Positions 1-11,016 of a stretch of 64,000 nt of DNA are shown here, in pieces. This stretch comes from Dimargaris cristalligena (Eukaryota; Kickxellomycota; Dimargaritomycetes; Dimargaritales; Dimargaritaceae): positions 141,655 through 205,654 of the forward strand of contig JANBQC010000001.1 of NCBI GenBank assembly GCA_027576995.1, written 5' to 3'. The position numbers and the translations under genes were made by a program. The notes under the pieces were generated by a model that did not search any database, had not been told where the DNA came from, and was given only the letters and a program-made list of their open reading frames with translations. The stretch's first letter is position 1. Every line of letters begins with the position of its first letter.

Positions 1-114
1 CCCCTCTTTATTTCTTCCGCGGCGCCTCTCTTCCCTTCTTTCTTATTATTAACTATCAGTTGTTATTCTTTGTCGCTACCCACTCGGTGCTCTTCTTCCC
101 CAATCTTCGTTCTC

Positions 115-143
115 TTTTATTATTATTATTATTATTATTATTA
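115..143. repeat. (ATT)n microsatellite
   Basis: An uninterrupted run of TAT/ATT trinucleotides just upstream of the first coding region. It lies in the likely 5' leader, because the first in-frame ATG is at 265. Ordinary simple-sequence repeat. Confidence 0.9.
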
Positions 144-264
144 CTCTATTCCCCTGGCCCTCGCTGACCGTTTGTCCTACTATACTCTATTACCCACCCG
201 CCTGAACATTATCAACCCCCCCCCCTTCCAGCCCGGTTACCGCGGTCTCTCTCAGTCGTTGCCC

Positions 265-1545
265 ATGGGGTCCACCAACGAGATGATCCCGGAGCCTGAC
301 TCGGGCACCACGCCTGATACCCTCCTGGCTCTAGCCGACGTGGCCGACCGCTCCACCCAGCGGGAGCTCTCGGGTCCTGCGCTGCCTCCCCTGACTCGGG
401 GGGAGCCTGCCGGCTCGCCTTCCTTTACCCTACCCCCCATCTCCCACCTCAATCTGGATGGGCGCCCGGCCCCGACTCGGACCTCGAGCCACCGCAAAAC
501 CAACTCCATGTCCATCTCCCTGCTCCTGGACCGCCCCGAGCCCACCGACCCGCTCCCCCACCCCCCGCTCACCCCCACCACCGACCGCATAGTAAGTCGA
601 AGTCCCGAGCGAACACCCTACCTCCCGGCCGTCACGGCTCCTCTCCCCGCCCCCCCTCACGACGGTCCGCGTCTACCTGCTCTACGGGCCGGCGGCGCTC
701 CGGGCGCGGCGGTGGTGGGCCCCCACCACCCTGTGCTGGCCTCCCACCGTCGCCACCAGTCCTGGTCGGTTGGCCAACAACAGCAGCACCACCCGTACTC
801 CCGCGCCCGCTACGCACCCTCCTCCCGCCGGGACGAGATTCTCCACTCCCCCACTCCCGCCGCCCCCTCCAGTACCGTCCCCGCCGTCCCCTCTGGCTTC
901 CGCCCCCTAGACAAGAAGCTTCGCCCCAACATGACCCATGCCTTCATTGCCTACATGATTTACTCGGACCAAGTCCGGACGGGTATCGTGCAGCCCAAGC
1001 GAGCGGGTCAGTCCTATTCACCCGCTCGATCCGATGTGTCCGTGCCCTCCGGCTTTGCTCCCGCCGCCGGAAGCAGTCCCCTGGCCCGGTCTGGCTACGG
1101 CCACTCCCGCTCCAAGACTATCTCGGCCTTCCACACCTCAGATCCTCCGGTGTCTCACCTCGAGCCCCCGGCCGGCGGCTATACCCACCCCTCTGCACGC
1201 CACCGTGACACCCGCCCCGCCGATCCAGCCCCCTCGGGGCAGAGTTTGGGGTTGGGGGGCCATTTCAGTCACCTCGGTGCTGCCCACGCCCGCTCGGTGT
1301 CATATTCCAGTGGGCCCCTGTCGTCCCTTCCCAACCGGTACGGGGGCGGTCCCCCCGAGCCGCCTGGGCCTGAGTTCCGGGCCTACCCCACCGAGGCCCC
1401 GCCGGGGCCCTACCCGCCCCACAGTCACTCTCAGTCCTATTCCCACCCCCCTCCCCCGAGCGGCCACCCCTCCCTCCCTTCGTTAGCCTCCCATGTAAAT
1501 TTTAATCGCGACCCTTCCTCCCACACGAATTTCTCCCGGCCATGA
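265..1545 (+). CDS. Pro/Ser-rich protein of unknown function
   Basis: Open frame of 426 codons from the first in-frame ATG (265) to TGA at 1543-1545. The frame stays open upstream to about position 70 but has no ATG there. I do not recognise the family. The protein is dominated by Pro, Ser, Gly, His and Arg. It has a short SISLLL motif near residue 80 and one non-repetitive island around residues 213-243 (FRPLDKKLRPNMTHAFIAYM and the residues after it). That island faintly recalls the start of an HMG-box, but the rest of such a domain is missing. The composition and the short conserved-looking motif suggest a disordered regulatory or nuclear protein; this is inference. A perfect GTAAGT donor at 592 with a possible CAG acceptor ending at 783 would remove 192 nt in frame, so an optional intron is possible. 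Confidence 0.6.
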   Translation: MGSTNEMIPEPDSGTTPDTLLALADVADRSTQRELSGPALPPLTRGEPAGSPSFTLPPISHLNLDGRPAPTRTSSHRKTNSMSISLLLDRPEPTDPLPHPPLTPTTDRIVSRSPERTPYLPAVTAPLPAPPHDGPRLPALRAGGAPGAAVVGPHHPVLASHRRHQSWSVGQQQQHHPYSRARYAPSSRRDEILHSPTPAAPSSTVPAVPSGFRPLDKKLRPNMTHAFIAYMIYSDQVRTGIVQPKRAGQSYSPARSDVSVPSGFAPAAGSSPLARSGYGHSRSKTISAFHTSDPPVSHLEPPAGGYTHPSARHRDTRPADPAPSGQSLGLGGHFSHLGAAHARSVSYSSGPLSSLPNRYGGGPPEPPGPEFRAYPTEAPPGPYPPHSHSQSYSHPPPPSGHPSLPSLASHVNFNRDPSSHTNFSRP

Positions 1546-2181
1546 ATGGGCGTGGCATCCCTCCCGGTGTGGACCTTCCCAAGTTTGTGTAGGGGTACGG
1601 TCTTGTCACCTTCTCCATGTCGATTTATTCGTATCTACTCCTAATTTCCTTACACTAATTCCTACTATATTATAAATTCGTCACCAATGGGCATATTTGC
1701 TTCCTGTGGCGACATGGTTGAGCTACCGCCAAAATAAGCTGCTGATGATTTCTCGTTGCCTACAATAAGTGGTATGCATTGCTCTGATTGATTGATTAAT
1801 TGATTGGTTCATTGAGGGGACATGGGGTTTTTTTTTTGGGTGGGGGGGAGGCTCTCGGTTTTGTCTAGGCTAAAACGAGATTGGTCGATAACTTCTTTCT
1901 ACTCCACCCATCTCAGGACAGGCTGACTCCCCTGGTTCGCTAAATCTCTGGATCGTCAGCCGGGAGAATCCACTACTGACTCTCCTTACAAGTCACCATT
2001 GTTTTTTCCTCAATTTAAATGTCGAAGGTCTCTATCCAGCCAACACAACATAACATATAACGTAATTGCACATGTACATTCGCCATTGGCCCGAAACTTT
2101 ATGAACCTCCTCGACGGTATACATACATTGATTCAAGGCCACCCCGTATTCTACCACCCGTCCTAGTTTTACCACGCCAGC
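1546..2181. other. Intergenic region
   Basis: The 3' flank of the Pro/Ser-rich gene and the promoter side of the CX9C gene, which share a strand. AT-rich with a T-run followed by a G-run near 1828-1850. I see no coding exon. Confidence 0.6.
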
Positions 2182-2654
2182 ATGGACGACACACTTGCAC
2201 AGGTGGTTAAACATTGTGGTCTTCAACTCCAGATTTATACCGATTGCGTCGATGCCCATAAACACGACTGGAATGCGGCCTGCTTTAAACAGAAGCAGGC
2301 TCTGACGAAGTGTTCGGAAGAGCAGTAAGTCCCCCTCCCATCTCCTAAACTATGCCTTTTGACTGCCGAAGCCCTCTGGTTAAAAAATAAATAGGGACCG
2401 GCACTCGTCCTGGTCAAGCATGGATGCTGCACTGTCAATTAACTCTAACTAAACCCACCTTTCGGACCCTACTGCTTTTTCCCAATTTTCGCAGCGTGAC
2501 CCTTCTCAAGACGGTCAAGCAAAAATGCAGCACCGTTATCAGCAACTACGACAAGTGCGTCCGAGATAATGCGGATGATCCCGAAAAGTGTATCCAGTCC
2601 CTGCGCGACCTGTACAACTGCACCCAGGCCGTGGCCCAGGATAAGGCTGATTAG
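2182..2654 (+). CDS. Twin CX9C mitochondrial IMS protein (CHCHD5/MIX14-like)
   Basis: Two exons, 2182-2324 and 2495-2654, joined at a phase-2 intron (GTAAGT ... GCAG), encode 100 residues. The cysteines fall in four exact C-x9-C pairs (C12/C22, C34/C44, C59/C69, C80/C90), that is, two coiled-coil-helix-coiled-coil-helix units. This four-pair layout and the overall length match CHCHD5/Mix14 (Mic14) proteins of the mitochondrial intermembrane space. Members of that family are imported by the Mia40/Erv1 disulfide relay. There is no N-terminal presequence, as expected for Mia40 substrates. The precise role of the family is poorly known; links to respiratory chain assembly have been proposed. A polyadenylation-like AATAAA lies at 2736-2741. 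The assignment to CHCHD5/MIX14 rather than another twin-CX9C protein is probable, not proven. Confidence 0.85.
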
Positions 2655-3566
2655 ATTGAGATATTCTCAGGCAACAATCCTATCTGTACATCTTCCCCAA
2701 TTACCAATGTTTATTTTTCGCGGCGTATAAGGGGTAATAAATGCCAAATTTTAACGTATTAGTATAGAAGGGGGGGATATCTAATTGGTAGATATATATA
2801 TTAAATACGCTTGCCAATGTGAGAAGGGTTTACTGGTTAAAATAACTTCACAATTGTTTTACCCTTTCCATTTCATTTAAAACTCAGTATAGAGTGTATG
2901 GAGAATTACACCCATATTTACCACTAGGGCTATCGAGTAAGTGCTATTTGGGCATAGAGGAGACTGAGCCACCAAGTAGCTAATACCCTCTCCTCCTTGG
3001 TCCTTATCCCTTTCTTAGTCCCCTGCTGTAGGTATGCCCCATGCCTACCTTTCCACCTCCCTCATCAGCAGCATACGTGTTATTACATAGTAGGGTAGAG
3101 AGTCTCTCTGGGATATGGGTGGGCATCGGCTGACTCTTGTTCGGTATTAGTCAGCTTGGAATACGCTTTTTAAGAAAAGGGAAAGCCATTCTACTAAAAC
3201 CCGCCACTAATTATGCCCATTTTGAACTCCACCGCCCCACTGGCAGAGCATATCAGGAATACCGTGTTGAAAAGAAATAGTGGCGAAGCAGCTGTCAGTT
3301 GCAACGGACAATAAGGCGGGTTTTACTGATTTACGCGGCTTCCCTCCCGTTCCCTTGTAGCTGTGCTTCTATGATTTTTTATGTCTTTTTGTACATGTTA
3401 TGTATTTGAAACCGAACTATTCGAGGTAACATGGGCTGGTTTTTCGTCTGTCTTATTTTATCTTGCACTTTTACCGTTTCTTGCTATTAGCACCTACCCA
3501 AGCCCCTTTTAGTATAGGGTAACTTTGTTTATAGTCCCCCTTACCCATTTCCTCCCCTCGCTCGCC
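2655..3566. other. Intergenic region
   Basis: About 0.9 kb between two genes on the same strand. It holds the AATAAA-like signal of the CX9C gene and AT-rich sequence. I see no open frame with splice signals, no tRNA-like box and no repeat of note. Confidence 0.6.
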
Positions 3567-6284
3567 ATGAAGCTCATCGGCAAATACCTTGAAAAGGATC
3601 GTTCGGGGTACATCACAATGTGCCCTGAGGAGGCCGAGGACATGTGGCACATTTACAATATTCTTCAGGTGGGCGATCTCGTCAAGGCCGGAACAGTTAG
3701 GTAAGACCCCCCTCCTAGTGTACAAGGGTGGTTTACCCTAACCCGCTACGCATTGCCCCAGGTTGCCCAAGCGAGGTACCCCTCCTCCCTTTCCACCCAA
3801 CCTATTGACTTCTGGTTGGCCTACTATCTCACTTGCCCAGCGCAAGCGTATTTCCCCCATTATAGCTAGAGGGTCGACGTAGGGACTAACCACAACATTA
3901 TTACATTCGGGATTCCTCATTGAATCCTTATTGACGGGGTCTTTTGCTCGCGCCAAACCGGAAACATACTAGACGTGTGACCACGGAAACCACCACAGGT
4001 TCGGTCGAAAGTTCGCGGGTTCGGATCAACTTAACCATCAAGGTCGAAGGGATCGATTTCGACTCACAAGCAGCCGCCCTTCATATCAATGGGCCCAATA
4101 CCGAGGAAAACAAATATGTCAAGGTAAATAATATACCAACCTGGAATGGGCCATATGCCTGAGCAATTTCTGTAGAGGGCAGATGGCCCCCAAAACTCAA
4201 GAGACAGGTGACCTCTGCTTTATCTTAGTTCATTTAGACTGGCGTGGTTTCCATATACATGCCTTTAACCCATTCTTACTAATTAGTGTATGTAATATTG
4301 GTATGCTTGTAAACTTAACGGCGGGGGACACCCATAACGGCTTTCGGGGGATAAAAGCTGGGCGCCTATCACACTCTGGACCTAGAGTTGAACCAGCGGT
4401 TCACCCTGGCTAAACCCGAGTGGGACACCTTTGCTCTCGAGAAGGTTCAGGAGGCCTGCGACGTAGCCCGGCGGGCGGATGTTGCGGCCATTGTCTTGCA
4501 AGAAGGTAATTTACCGCTGCCATACGTAGTCGATTTCCCCGGCCCTATTACCTCTCGGCCTCCTCACTCATTTCGAATCGTATTTTTTTTTTACTATCGA
4601 ATCAATGGTACATACTGTACTGCATTATTATTAGGTTTGGCCAATCTCTGCCTACTGACCGAACACATGACCCTTGTGCGACAGCGGATTGAAGTACCCG
4701 TACCCCGAAAGCGCAAGGGGTCGACCACCAACTACGAAAAGGTACGTTCACTGCCTATATGGTATTCACACACACACACTCTCTCTCTCTCTCTCTCCTC
4801 GTACTATGCGCCCCTTGGCCAACTACCCATGGTGTTTCATTGACTACTACGGCAACTGGTTGTTTACCCGGTTATTGTATGACTGCACCATTGGCCCTCG
4901 CCATTGTTCATTTGCCATGTAGGGTCTCGCCCGTTTCTACGACCAAGTCTACCGAGCTCTTTTACTGCATATCGATTTTGGTTTAATCAAGGCCCTGATT
5001 ATCGCTAGTCCCGGGTTCGTTAAGGTAGGTTTATTGCCAAGCTATCCCCGCCTGGTCTTGGATGTATATTCTAGCAAAGGGCCGGGCTATCCCGGATTGG
5101 TCTCGATCCACCATATGGTACTTCTTGCTCCGTAGCTCACTAATGCCTGTTCATTATTTCGTCACCATACACCACAGGACCAATTCATGGCCTACATGAT
5201 GGATCAAGCCACTGTAAGTTGATCTGTTTGCTTCGTTAAATTAACCCCCCCCCCCGCGCGCGCAAACTATTAAGTATTCCCGAATATGCGCCCACTACTC
5301 TCTTCCCCAACCGACGCAGCCTGCCGTTCAACTAAGTTTAGCTAACTTTGTTGAAGGAGAGGGTGATCTCTTTGTAAATTATTCCCAATTTCAATATTTG
5401 ATAAACTAGAAAACCAATGAAAAGGTCCTGTTTGAAAACCGGGACAAGTTTCTGCTAATCCACTGCTCCAGTGGCCACAAACACGCCCTTCAAGAAGTTA
5501 TGCAGGACCCCACCGTACGCAGCCGACTGGCCGACACCAAGGCCACTCGAGAAATCCGGACTTTGGAAGACTTCTACAAGATGCTTAATGACGATGCCGA
5601 CCGGGCATACTACGGCTACGAATATGTCGCCCGAGCGAACGAACAGGGTGCGGTGGACCGGCTACTCATAACGGACGAACTGTTTCGGTAAGTAGAGGAT
5701 TGGTAGAATGGGAGGTTGCCTTGGTAGGCCTGAGGGTGTACTACGTGGCCAAGGAGATACCAGATATACATACATATATATATATACCTATTCAGTCAGC
5801 TAGCTTGCGGGCTATTGTTATGCACTTCCGCGTGTCACTAACCCTCGATATTCCTATATTGCCTCTGGAATAACAGGTCAAGCGACATCAAGACCCGGAA
5901 AAAATATATCGAACTGGTTGAACAGGTTCGGGCCAATGGTGGCAAGGTTCTAATCTTTTCTTCCCTCCATGTATCGGGTGAACGTAAGTTTAAAGCATTC
6001 AGTAACTATAACTAGACATCTTTATTGACCTTAGGCGAGGAGGCATATTTGTTCTACGGGCCGTCCCGCTCTCTCCGAACCCACTGACCTAGGCAATTCT
6101 TGACCGGGACCCACCCACAACCCCCATCTAACCTAGTTACTTCCTATTGACCATACGGCTTGCTCCGAATAATCGGGGTATATATTTACCTGATGACTTA
6201 GAACTGGGTCAACTTACCGGGGTGGCAGCCGTTCTTAAATTCCCCCTCCCAGAACTGGACGTGGTCAGTGATGGTGAGCCTTAG
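3567..6284 (+). CDS. DOM34: Pelota/Dom34, ribosome rescue factor
   Basis: Nine exons read as 3567-3700, 3973-4123, 4358-4505, 4635-4741, 4923-5024, 5178-5213, 5410-5687, 5877-5983 and 6202-6284. The total of 1,146 nt encodes 381 residues, close to the usual 385 of pelota. All junctions keep phase. The chain runs through the pelota signature segments: [11 protein letters not shown] at the N-terminus, [52 protein letters not shown] and [10 protein letters not shown]. Pelota is an eRF1 paralogue without the GGQ motif. With the GTPase Hbs1 it binds the empty A site of stalled ribosomes and splits them in no-go and non-stop decay. The last exon reads directly into a TAG after a short acidic tail (SDGEP). 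Introns carry simple repeats, including CA/CT and C/CG runs. Confidence 0.93.
4766..4798. repeat. Compound (CA)n(CT)n repeat in DOM34 intron 4
   Basis: Dinucleotide CA repeats pass directly into CT repeats inside the intron after the fourth exon. Ordinary intronic microsatellite. Confidence 0.9.
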
Positions 6285-7149
6285 CAGGCCTTTTACGGCT
6301 GGCGCTATTTCCATCAGACAAGAACTCGGGGGCGTAGTCAATATCCTACTGATTATACGTCGAGACGGGCGTCCAACCCATTTACATATATATATACCCT
6401 CCACCCCATATCTGACCAACCGATGTCGATGGCTAGCTAAGGGATATGCTCGTAGCCTGGTTAACTCTCAGCTGAAGACCTATTATAGATGCAGTGGGTT
6501 ATATTTTTATAATAAATCCGATTGGGTACTAGAATACTTGATGGGTATATGTGAATGAGTGGGTTTAGTCAAATTAGCGTAGTTGTTGGGTAGATGATGA
6601 TTTGAGTCAAGAATACCTCCATGAAACTCCACTCCAACAATCCCGTCGTCTAGAGTATTGTAATGACTGTGCGAATTGTAGTGGGTTAGCTATTTTGTAG
6701 AGGGGAAGAGGCTTGCTTGGACTTGATTTGATTAGAAATAAGTACGCCTTATTACCTGTAGTCTACTAGATAGTCTGGTCGATAAAAGGATAGACTCACA
6801 GCTAAACCCAATAACCCCAGCATAGCTGCTTGCTAAGCCAACGTTTGTCAGCGCTGATCCCCTGAGTCAGCCCAGTCCCCATTGGAATTACTCAGCGACT
6901 GCACTGTTGTTGGCCAATCACCGCTAGTCCACCGTTTCGTATCGTACCCCCCACATATATAAAGACCCCACGATGGCTGACGCTGCCCCATACACTCTAT
7001 TAATCACCAGGCAAAAGCCCCTGTTCTTCCATCTATCCAATCGTTACCCCGAATTGTATTTACTACACATTACCCTTGGAAATCATCTTTATCCAGCCTA
7101 CCGTTTTTCAACTTGATTACTTCGTCAACAGTTGCTTAGCCTGCTCACC
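6285..7149. other. Intergenic region with DOPA dioxygenase promoter
   Basis: The 3' flank of DOM34 and upstream region of the DOPA dioxygenase gene. AT-rich on the left, and closing with a CCAAT box and TATA element listed separately. No convincing exon seen. Confidence 0.6.
6914..6963 (+). promoter_or_regulatory. CCAAT box and TATA element
   Basis: A CCAAT pentamer at 6914-6918 is followed by TATATAAA at 6956-6963, about 190 bp before the ATG at 7150. Order and spacing fit a core promoter for the downstream dioxygenase gene. Based on motif and position only. Confidence 0.45.
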
Positions 7150-7539
7150 ATGGACTCCAACGGCGAATATCCTAAGCGCTTCCCCGCCCCTATCCAGGCG
7201 TATGATATCCACGTCTATTTCTACCAAACCGACCCGGAGCAGGTTACAAGTATCCAAGAGCTGCACCGGCTCCTAGGCCGAACCTTTCCTAAACTCCAGC
7301 TATTCCCCATCTGCCAGCGACCAGTAGGCCCCCATGTCACGGGGATGTTCCAGGGAATACTAACCACCCCGGCCGAGTTTGGCGTGGTGGTGCCCTGGCT
7401 AACGCTGAACCGCCGGGGGCACTCTATTTTGGTCCACCCCCATACTGGAGACGAACTGCGGGACCACGGGCCCAATGCTATCTGGCTAGGTGACCGACTG
7501 CCCATCAATTTCTCCATCTTGGAACGTTTCGCACACTAG
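7150..7539 (+). CDS. DOPA 4,5-dioxygenase family protein
   Basis: Single-exon frame of 129 residues starting at the ATG at 7150. It carries the family's conserved segments: YDIHVYF (H21), RPVGPH (H62), VVPWLTLNR, and VHPHTGDELRDH (H96, H98, H106), then the GDRLP tail. This is the small fungal/bacterial DOPA dioxygenase fold, in which histidines bind non-haem iron. The enzyme opens the catechol ring of L-DOPA to seco-DOPA, which cyclises to betalamic acid or muscaflavin-type pigments in Amanita. Many homologues are of unknown physiological substrate, so a general catechol ring-cleavage role is the safe reading. The gene converges on a chorismate-lyase-like gene, with 154 bp between the stop codons. 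Confidence 0.85.
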   Translation: MDSNGEYPKRFPAPIQAYDIHVYFYQTDPEQVTSIQELHRLLGRTFPKLQLFPICQRPVGPHVTGMFQGILTTPAEFGVVVPWLTLNRRGHSILVHPHTGDELRDHGPNAIWLGDRLPINFSILERFAH

Positions 7540-7693
7540 GTACCGCTCTGCATGTGGGCCATTAGTGCGCGAGGAAGTCCGACAGCTGTCGTTGGCTCTA
7601 GTTGAATTATTCCAGAAAGTCTATTTATTAAACACTCCATTAAAACCCGTTTAACAGTATATAAAATAAGGAGCCGGGCAAGTCAAGAGGAAA

Positions 7694-8434
7694 TTACAGG
7701 GCCAGGGGCGAGTGGTCTAATACCAAAACATCGGCCATGAAGTGCTCGTGAATTTCGAAATAGACCCCCTCGCAGCTCAACGAATACAGCCGCCAGAATG
7801 ACTGGTCGGGCAATTGCCCCACTTTCAGCAATCGAAAATCGGGCACGATTTTGGCATAGTGGAACACCTGACCAATGCCCACCCCTTTGGTGATTAGCAG
7901 GTCTTTGAAGCGACTATCGGTGACTGCAATCTTGGACTGGGCGACACACAGAATGCGGTCGCCGATCTTCAGCTGAACTTCCCGGTTGAACAATAGGGCT
8001 CCGGCGGGCTCAGTATACGATTCCATAAAGACCGCAGGCTTTCCTAGAACAGGCTCGTTTCTTATTACCTTAATGGTGACCGCCTGGTTGTGGTAGGAAC
8101 TATATACCAGGGGGCGTTGGTGATGGAACAGGCGCACCAGACTAGCATTAGCACAATTTACTCATACTAGGAGGGGGGGAGAGAGATTCACAACAACCAT
8201 GATTGTCCTCGATTGGGGAAATAAAACAGCCCGTAACACGTACCTGAGGATCCGCTGCACAGTTCCATTGGCCCATAGAAGGACGCGTTGCCAGCCAGTA
8301 GTGAAACCGGTCTCGCTCAAAAGGCATTGGGAGCCATTCCTAATGGTGCCCTCACCGCGATCGGCGGGAACGGTAATAATCTTGCCCTTAGTGGGTGAGG
8401 CCAAGGCTGGTGGGGAGCATTCACCGGTAGACAT
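7694..8434 (-). CDS. Chorismate-lyase-like (UbiC superfamily / DUF98) protein
   Basis: Two exons on the minus strand, 8434-8244 and 8141-7694 (donor GTACGT, acceptor CTAG), give 212 residues. The order of conserved segments follows the UbiC-like/DUF98 family: LLWANGTVQRIL near the front, a short beta segment ending VIRNEPV, then REVQLKIGDRILCVAQSKIAV, a GIGQVF turn, and a final FEIHEHF strand. In bacteria these enzymes remove pyruvate from chorismate to make 4-hydroxybenzoate, which feeds ubiquinone or phenolic glycolipids. The Arg of the REV motif and the Glu near the end match residues important in that family, from memory. Whether this fungal copy is a lyase is not shown. Fungi usually make 4-hydroxybenzoate from tyrosine, so an additional route or a different substrate is possible. 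Confidence 0.62.
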
Positions 8435-10100
8435 GGTCGCTGGTAGGATACTAGACTAAACGAGTAAAGCGGGTGCGGCGGGGGAGAATACAAATAATAG
8501 GCACTATTACGGCGGTACGGGACGCAAAGAACCGAAAGTAAACCAGGGTCGGTGAGGTACTAGAACCAGGCCAGCCCAAAGTAGTTGGACCCCGCCCCAG
8601 AAAAATGCGGGGAGAGGTCATTTATATACAACCCAGACCAGAGCAAAACAAATCACAAGCAGTAAGTAACCTAGCCCACACAACATCCCACTGGGGACTG
8701 TACCTGGCTACCAATAGCAAAGCTGTGCCCCCATCAAGATGGTGAGGAGGAAGAGGTTTGGACGCTTCCCCGACTTCAATCGCGGGAATTTGTATCCAAG
8801 CCAGGGTAAGGAATTGGAGCAGTACACGTCACCACCACCTGGTATATTATGAGACGGACAAGGGGGATAAACTGCCACTGGCCTGGCCCAAATTACCGAA
8901 TTAGGGTTAGTAGAATGCTAGGGGGCAAATATGGAGCAAAATTAGGTGAGATTAAAATCAGGAAACCCCTGGTTATAATAGAAGGGGTCACAAGGACTAG
9001 GCTACTGCTGGGGGAATGGCGGGCAACAACAACAACTTTCTACAAGGGATTATTTATCCGTTGTCGGCAATAAACACCTACCTTGCGTTGCTTCACATGT
9101 TTAAGAGATGCCGCCCTTGGCTGGGAGCTCGACTTGGGGGGGTTCGTTAAGTACTTGGCCAAATGACTGCGGCCATTGTTGTGACACCTGTGCCGCCATC
9201 TTGGGCCTTATACGGTGAATCCAAGAAATGGGGGCATATGTGGGCCGGCGGAGAGAGGTTGCTGTGGGTTCTACAATTGGGTCCAAAGGGCGGAATTAAA
9301 TCCGCCATTCATTGTCGGTGATGCGTGAAGAGAGACCCTAGTCCCAATTTTTTAATTCATTGGATTTACAGCAATTATTATAAACGCTCGGCTACGGACC
9401 AATATGCCCCTACAGTCTCCCACGGAGGACTAACTATCGAACGAATTCTATCATTGGAAAAGAAATAGCGGCTATACTGCTAAGGGTTTCCCTAGACTGT
9501 TGGTATGGTCGGCAGCCCAAAGGAGCGGCCATAGAAAGCCCCGGCCAGATCGATTAGCCTGTCGGGCTTTGAACAGATCGGGGCAAGTATTCGCAGTGGA
9601 TAAATCCGGTGGCACCTGCAATCGGAGAAGCACAGGCCATAATCCAAGTTGGGTCGGTATGATAATTAATTAGACCGTCGACTGGGTCCCAACATATACT
9701 ATCACGGTGTTGGTGGTGCATTCACTGTCAACTATACTTACCCAAGTCAGGGAATCTCGGGGACCTGTCCTTGAATGACTATGGCAACCTATTATAGCCA
9801 GCGTCCGGAAAAGAAAGGCGGTGGAGGGAAAGACCATTTAATGATGTTGGGAAATAAAAGAAAAGTACAAGTGGATTTGGTAGGACTCAACGATAAAAGA
9901 AGGGGAAAGAAACGCCGCAATTAAATGGGTTGAAACGCTCTCCCACGAGCGGCCAACATAACCAACATTCAGCTTGGACCAAAATGAAATAAGGCGCACG
10001 GTCCGCTGCAAACGAGAAGGCCAAACATGATTAAAACGAAGCCAGTCGGTCGAAGGGACTCCAGGGGAGAGGCGTTGCATCCGACGTGGCATCAATCTGT
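8435..10100. other. Long intergenic region, possible hidden minus-strand exon
   Basis: At 1.7 kb this is one of the largest gaps in the window. It is upstream of the chorismate-lyase-like gene and downstream of the PSMA6 gene. I recognise no gene. On the minus strand a basic reading frame ends in KHVKQRK at a donor-like GTAGGT (positions 9082-9077), and a separate open frame of about 73 codons without ATG lies at 8918-8697. Neither shows a family signature. A frame at 9838-10092 directly after the PSMA6 stop is probably 3' UTR. Confidence 0.4.
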
Positions 10101-11016
10101 CTAGTCTCGCTCCACAATACGCTGTAGTTCGAGGTCGATCTCTTCTTCGGTTAGCACCCGGAACTCGGGACGGTCCCGGCTGACCACCGCCACTTCGATT
10201 TCGGATTTCTTGAAATTAGTAGCTAAAACGGACGATAGCGTGGTGATGGCCATTTCCAGGGTGTCTTCCTGATTCAGGGTGGGTTCCTGCTTGAGCTTCT
10301 TTTCCAGGTGATTAAAGGCCTCTTGATGTTTAGCCCCTGCGGAAGTGGCCGTGTAGCCCACGTAGTAGCCGGCGGGGTCGCACTTGAAGAGCTGGGGGCC
10401 CATTTCTTCGTCGAACCCGATCAAAATCATGGCGACGCCCAGGGGACGCATGGCAGCGTGCTGGGTGTAGACTTGATTGATGTTGGCCATACGCTTAGCC
10501 AGCATGTCGGCGGGGATCTCGTAGCCATACTTGTAGCGGAACTCGGCGGCCTCCTGGCGGGCGCGAGTGACTTGGGCGCGGGCGTCGGCGGTCAAACCAG
10601 TCATGACGCAGCCAATATGTTGAGTCAGGGCGAATAAATGGGTAACGGATTTGCTGTCGAGGAGCTGGTCGGGAACCTTCTTCTGGGTGACTACCACAAC
10701 GCTGTCCTGGCCCCGGACGCCGACGCTGGTGAGGCCGGAGTTGGAAATGGCCTTGAAGGCGTACTCTATTTACAGGAATGGGGGAGGTATAGGCAGGCAT
10801 GGCAAATCAACAACAGTGGGTAGGGCGGGGCCTGAATAAGCGGACATCCGAGGGCGTACATATTATCTGGGGTAGAGCTCCAGCCTCGCCTGAGCAATCA
10901 GCAGGGGCCGAATCCGAGAGAATGGCGGAGAAGTGCTTACCCACTTGGTACAGACGGCCTTCGGGCGAGAATATGGTGATGTGCCGATCATAACCGGAAT
11001 TGTTGCGGCTGCTCAT
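10101..11016 (-). CDS. SCL1: 20S proteasome subunit alpha-1 (PSMA6/Scl1)
   Basis: Two exons on the minus strand, 11016-10941 and 10765-10101, encode 246 residues, the same length as human PSMA6. The N-terminal proteasome alpha signature is clear ([24 protein letters not shown] in two exons; the intron splits the Glu codon). [44 protein letters not shown] and KCDPAGYY are distinctive of this subunit rather than other alpha types. The product is a structural alpha-ring subunit that gates entry to the 20S core and is essential in yeast. Divergent from the DnaJ gene, with 868 bp between their start codons. Confidence 0.95.

Noticed and set aside
265..1545. HMG-box transcription factor
   Set aside because: Only a short stretch resembles the first helix; the rest of the domain is absent.
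8849..9073. 74-codon plus-strand frame in the long gap
   Set aside because: No ATG-supported conserved content, base composition like introns, no family match.
9838..10092. 84-codon minus-strand frame directly after the PSMA6 stop
   Set aside because: Position fits 3' UTR; no motif, and the frame is AT-rich toward its end, unlike coding exons here.
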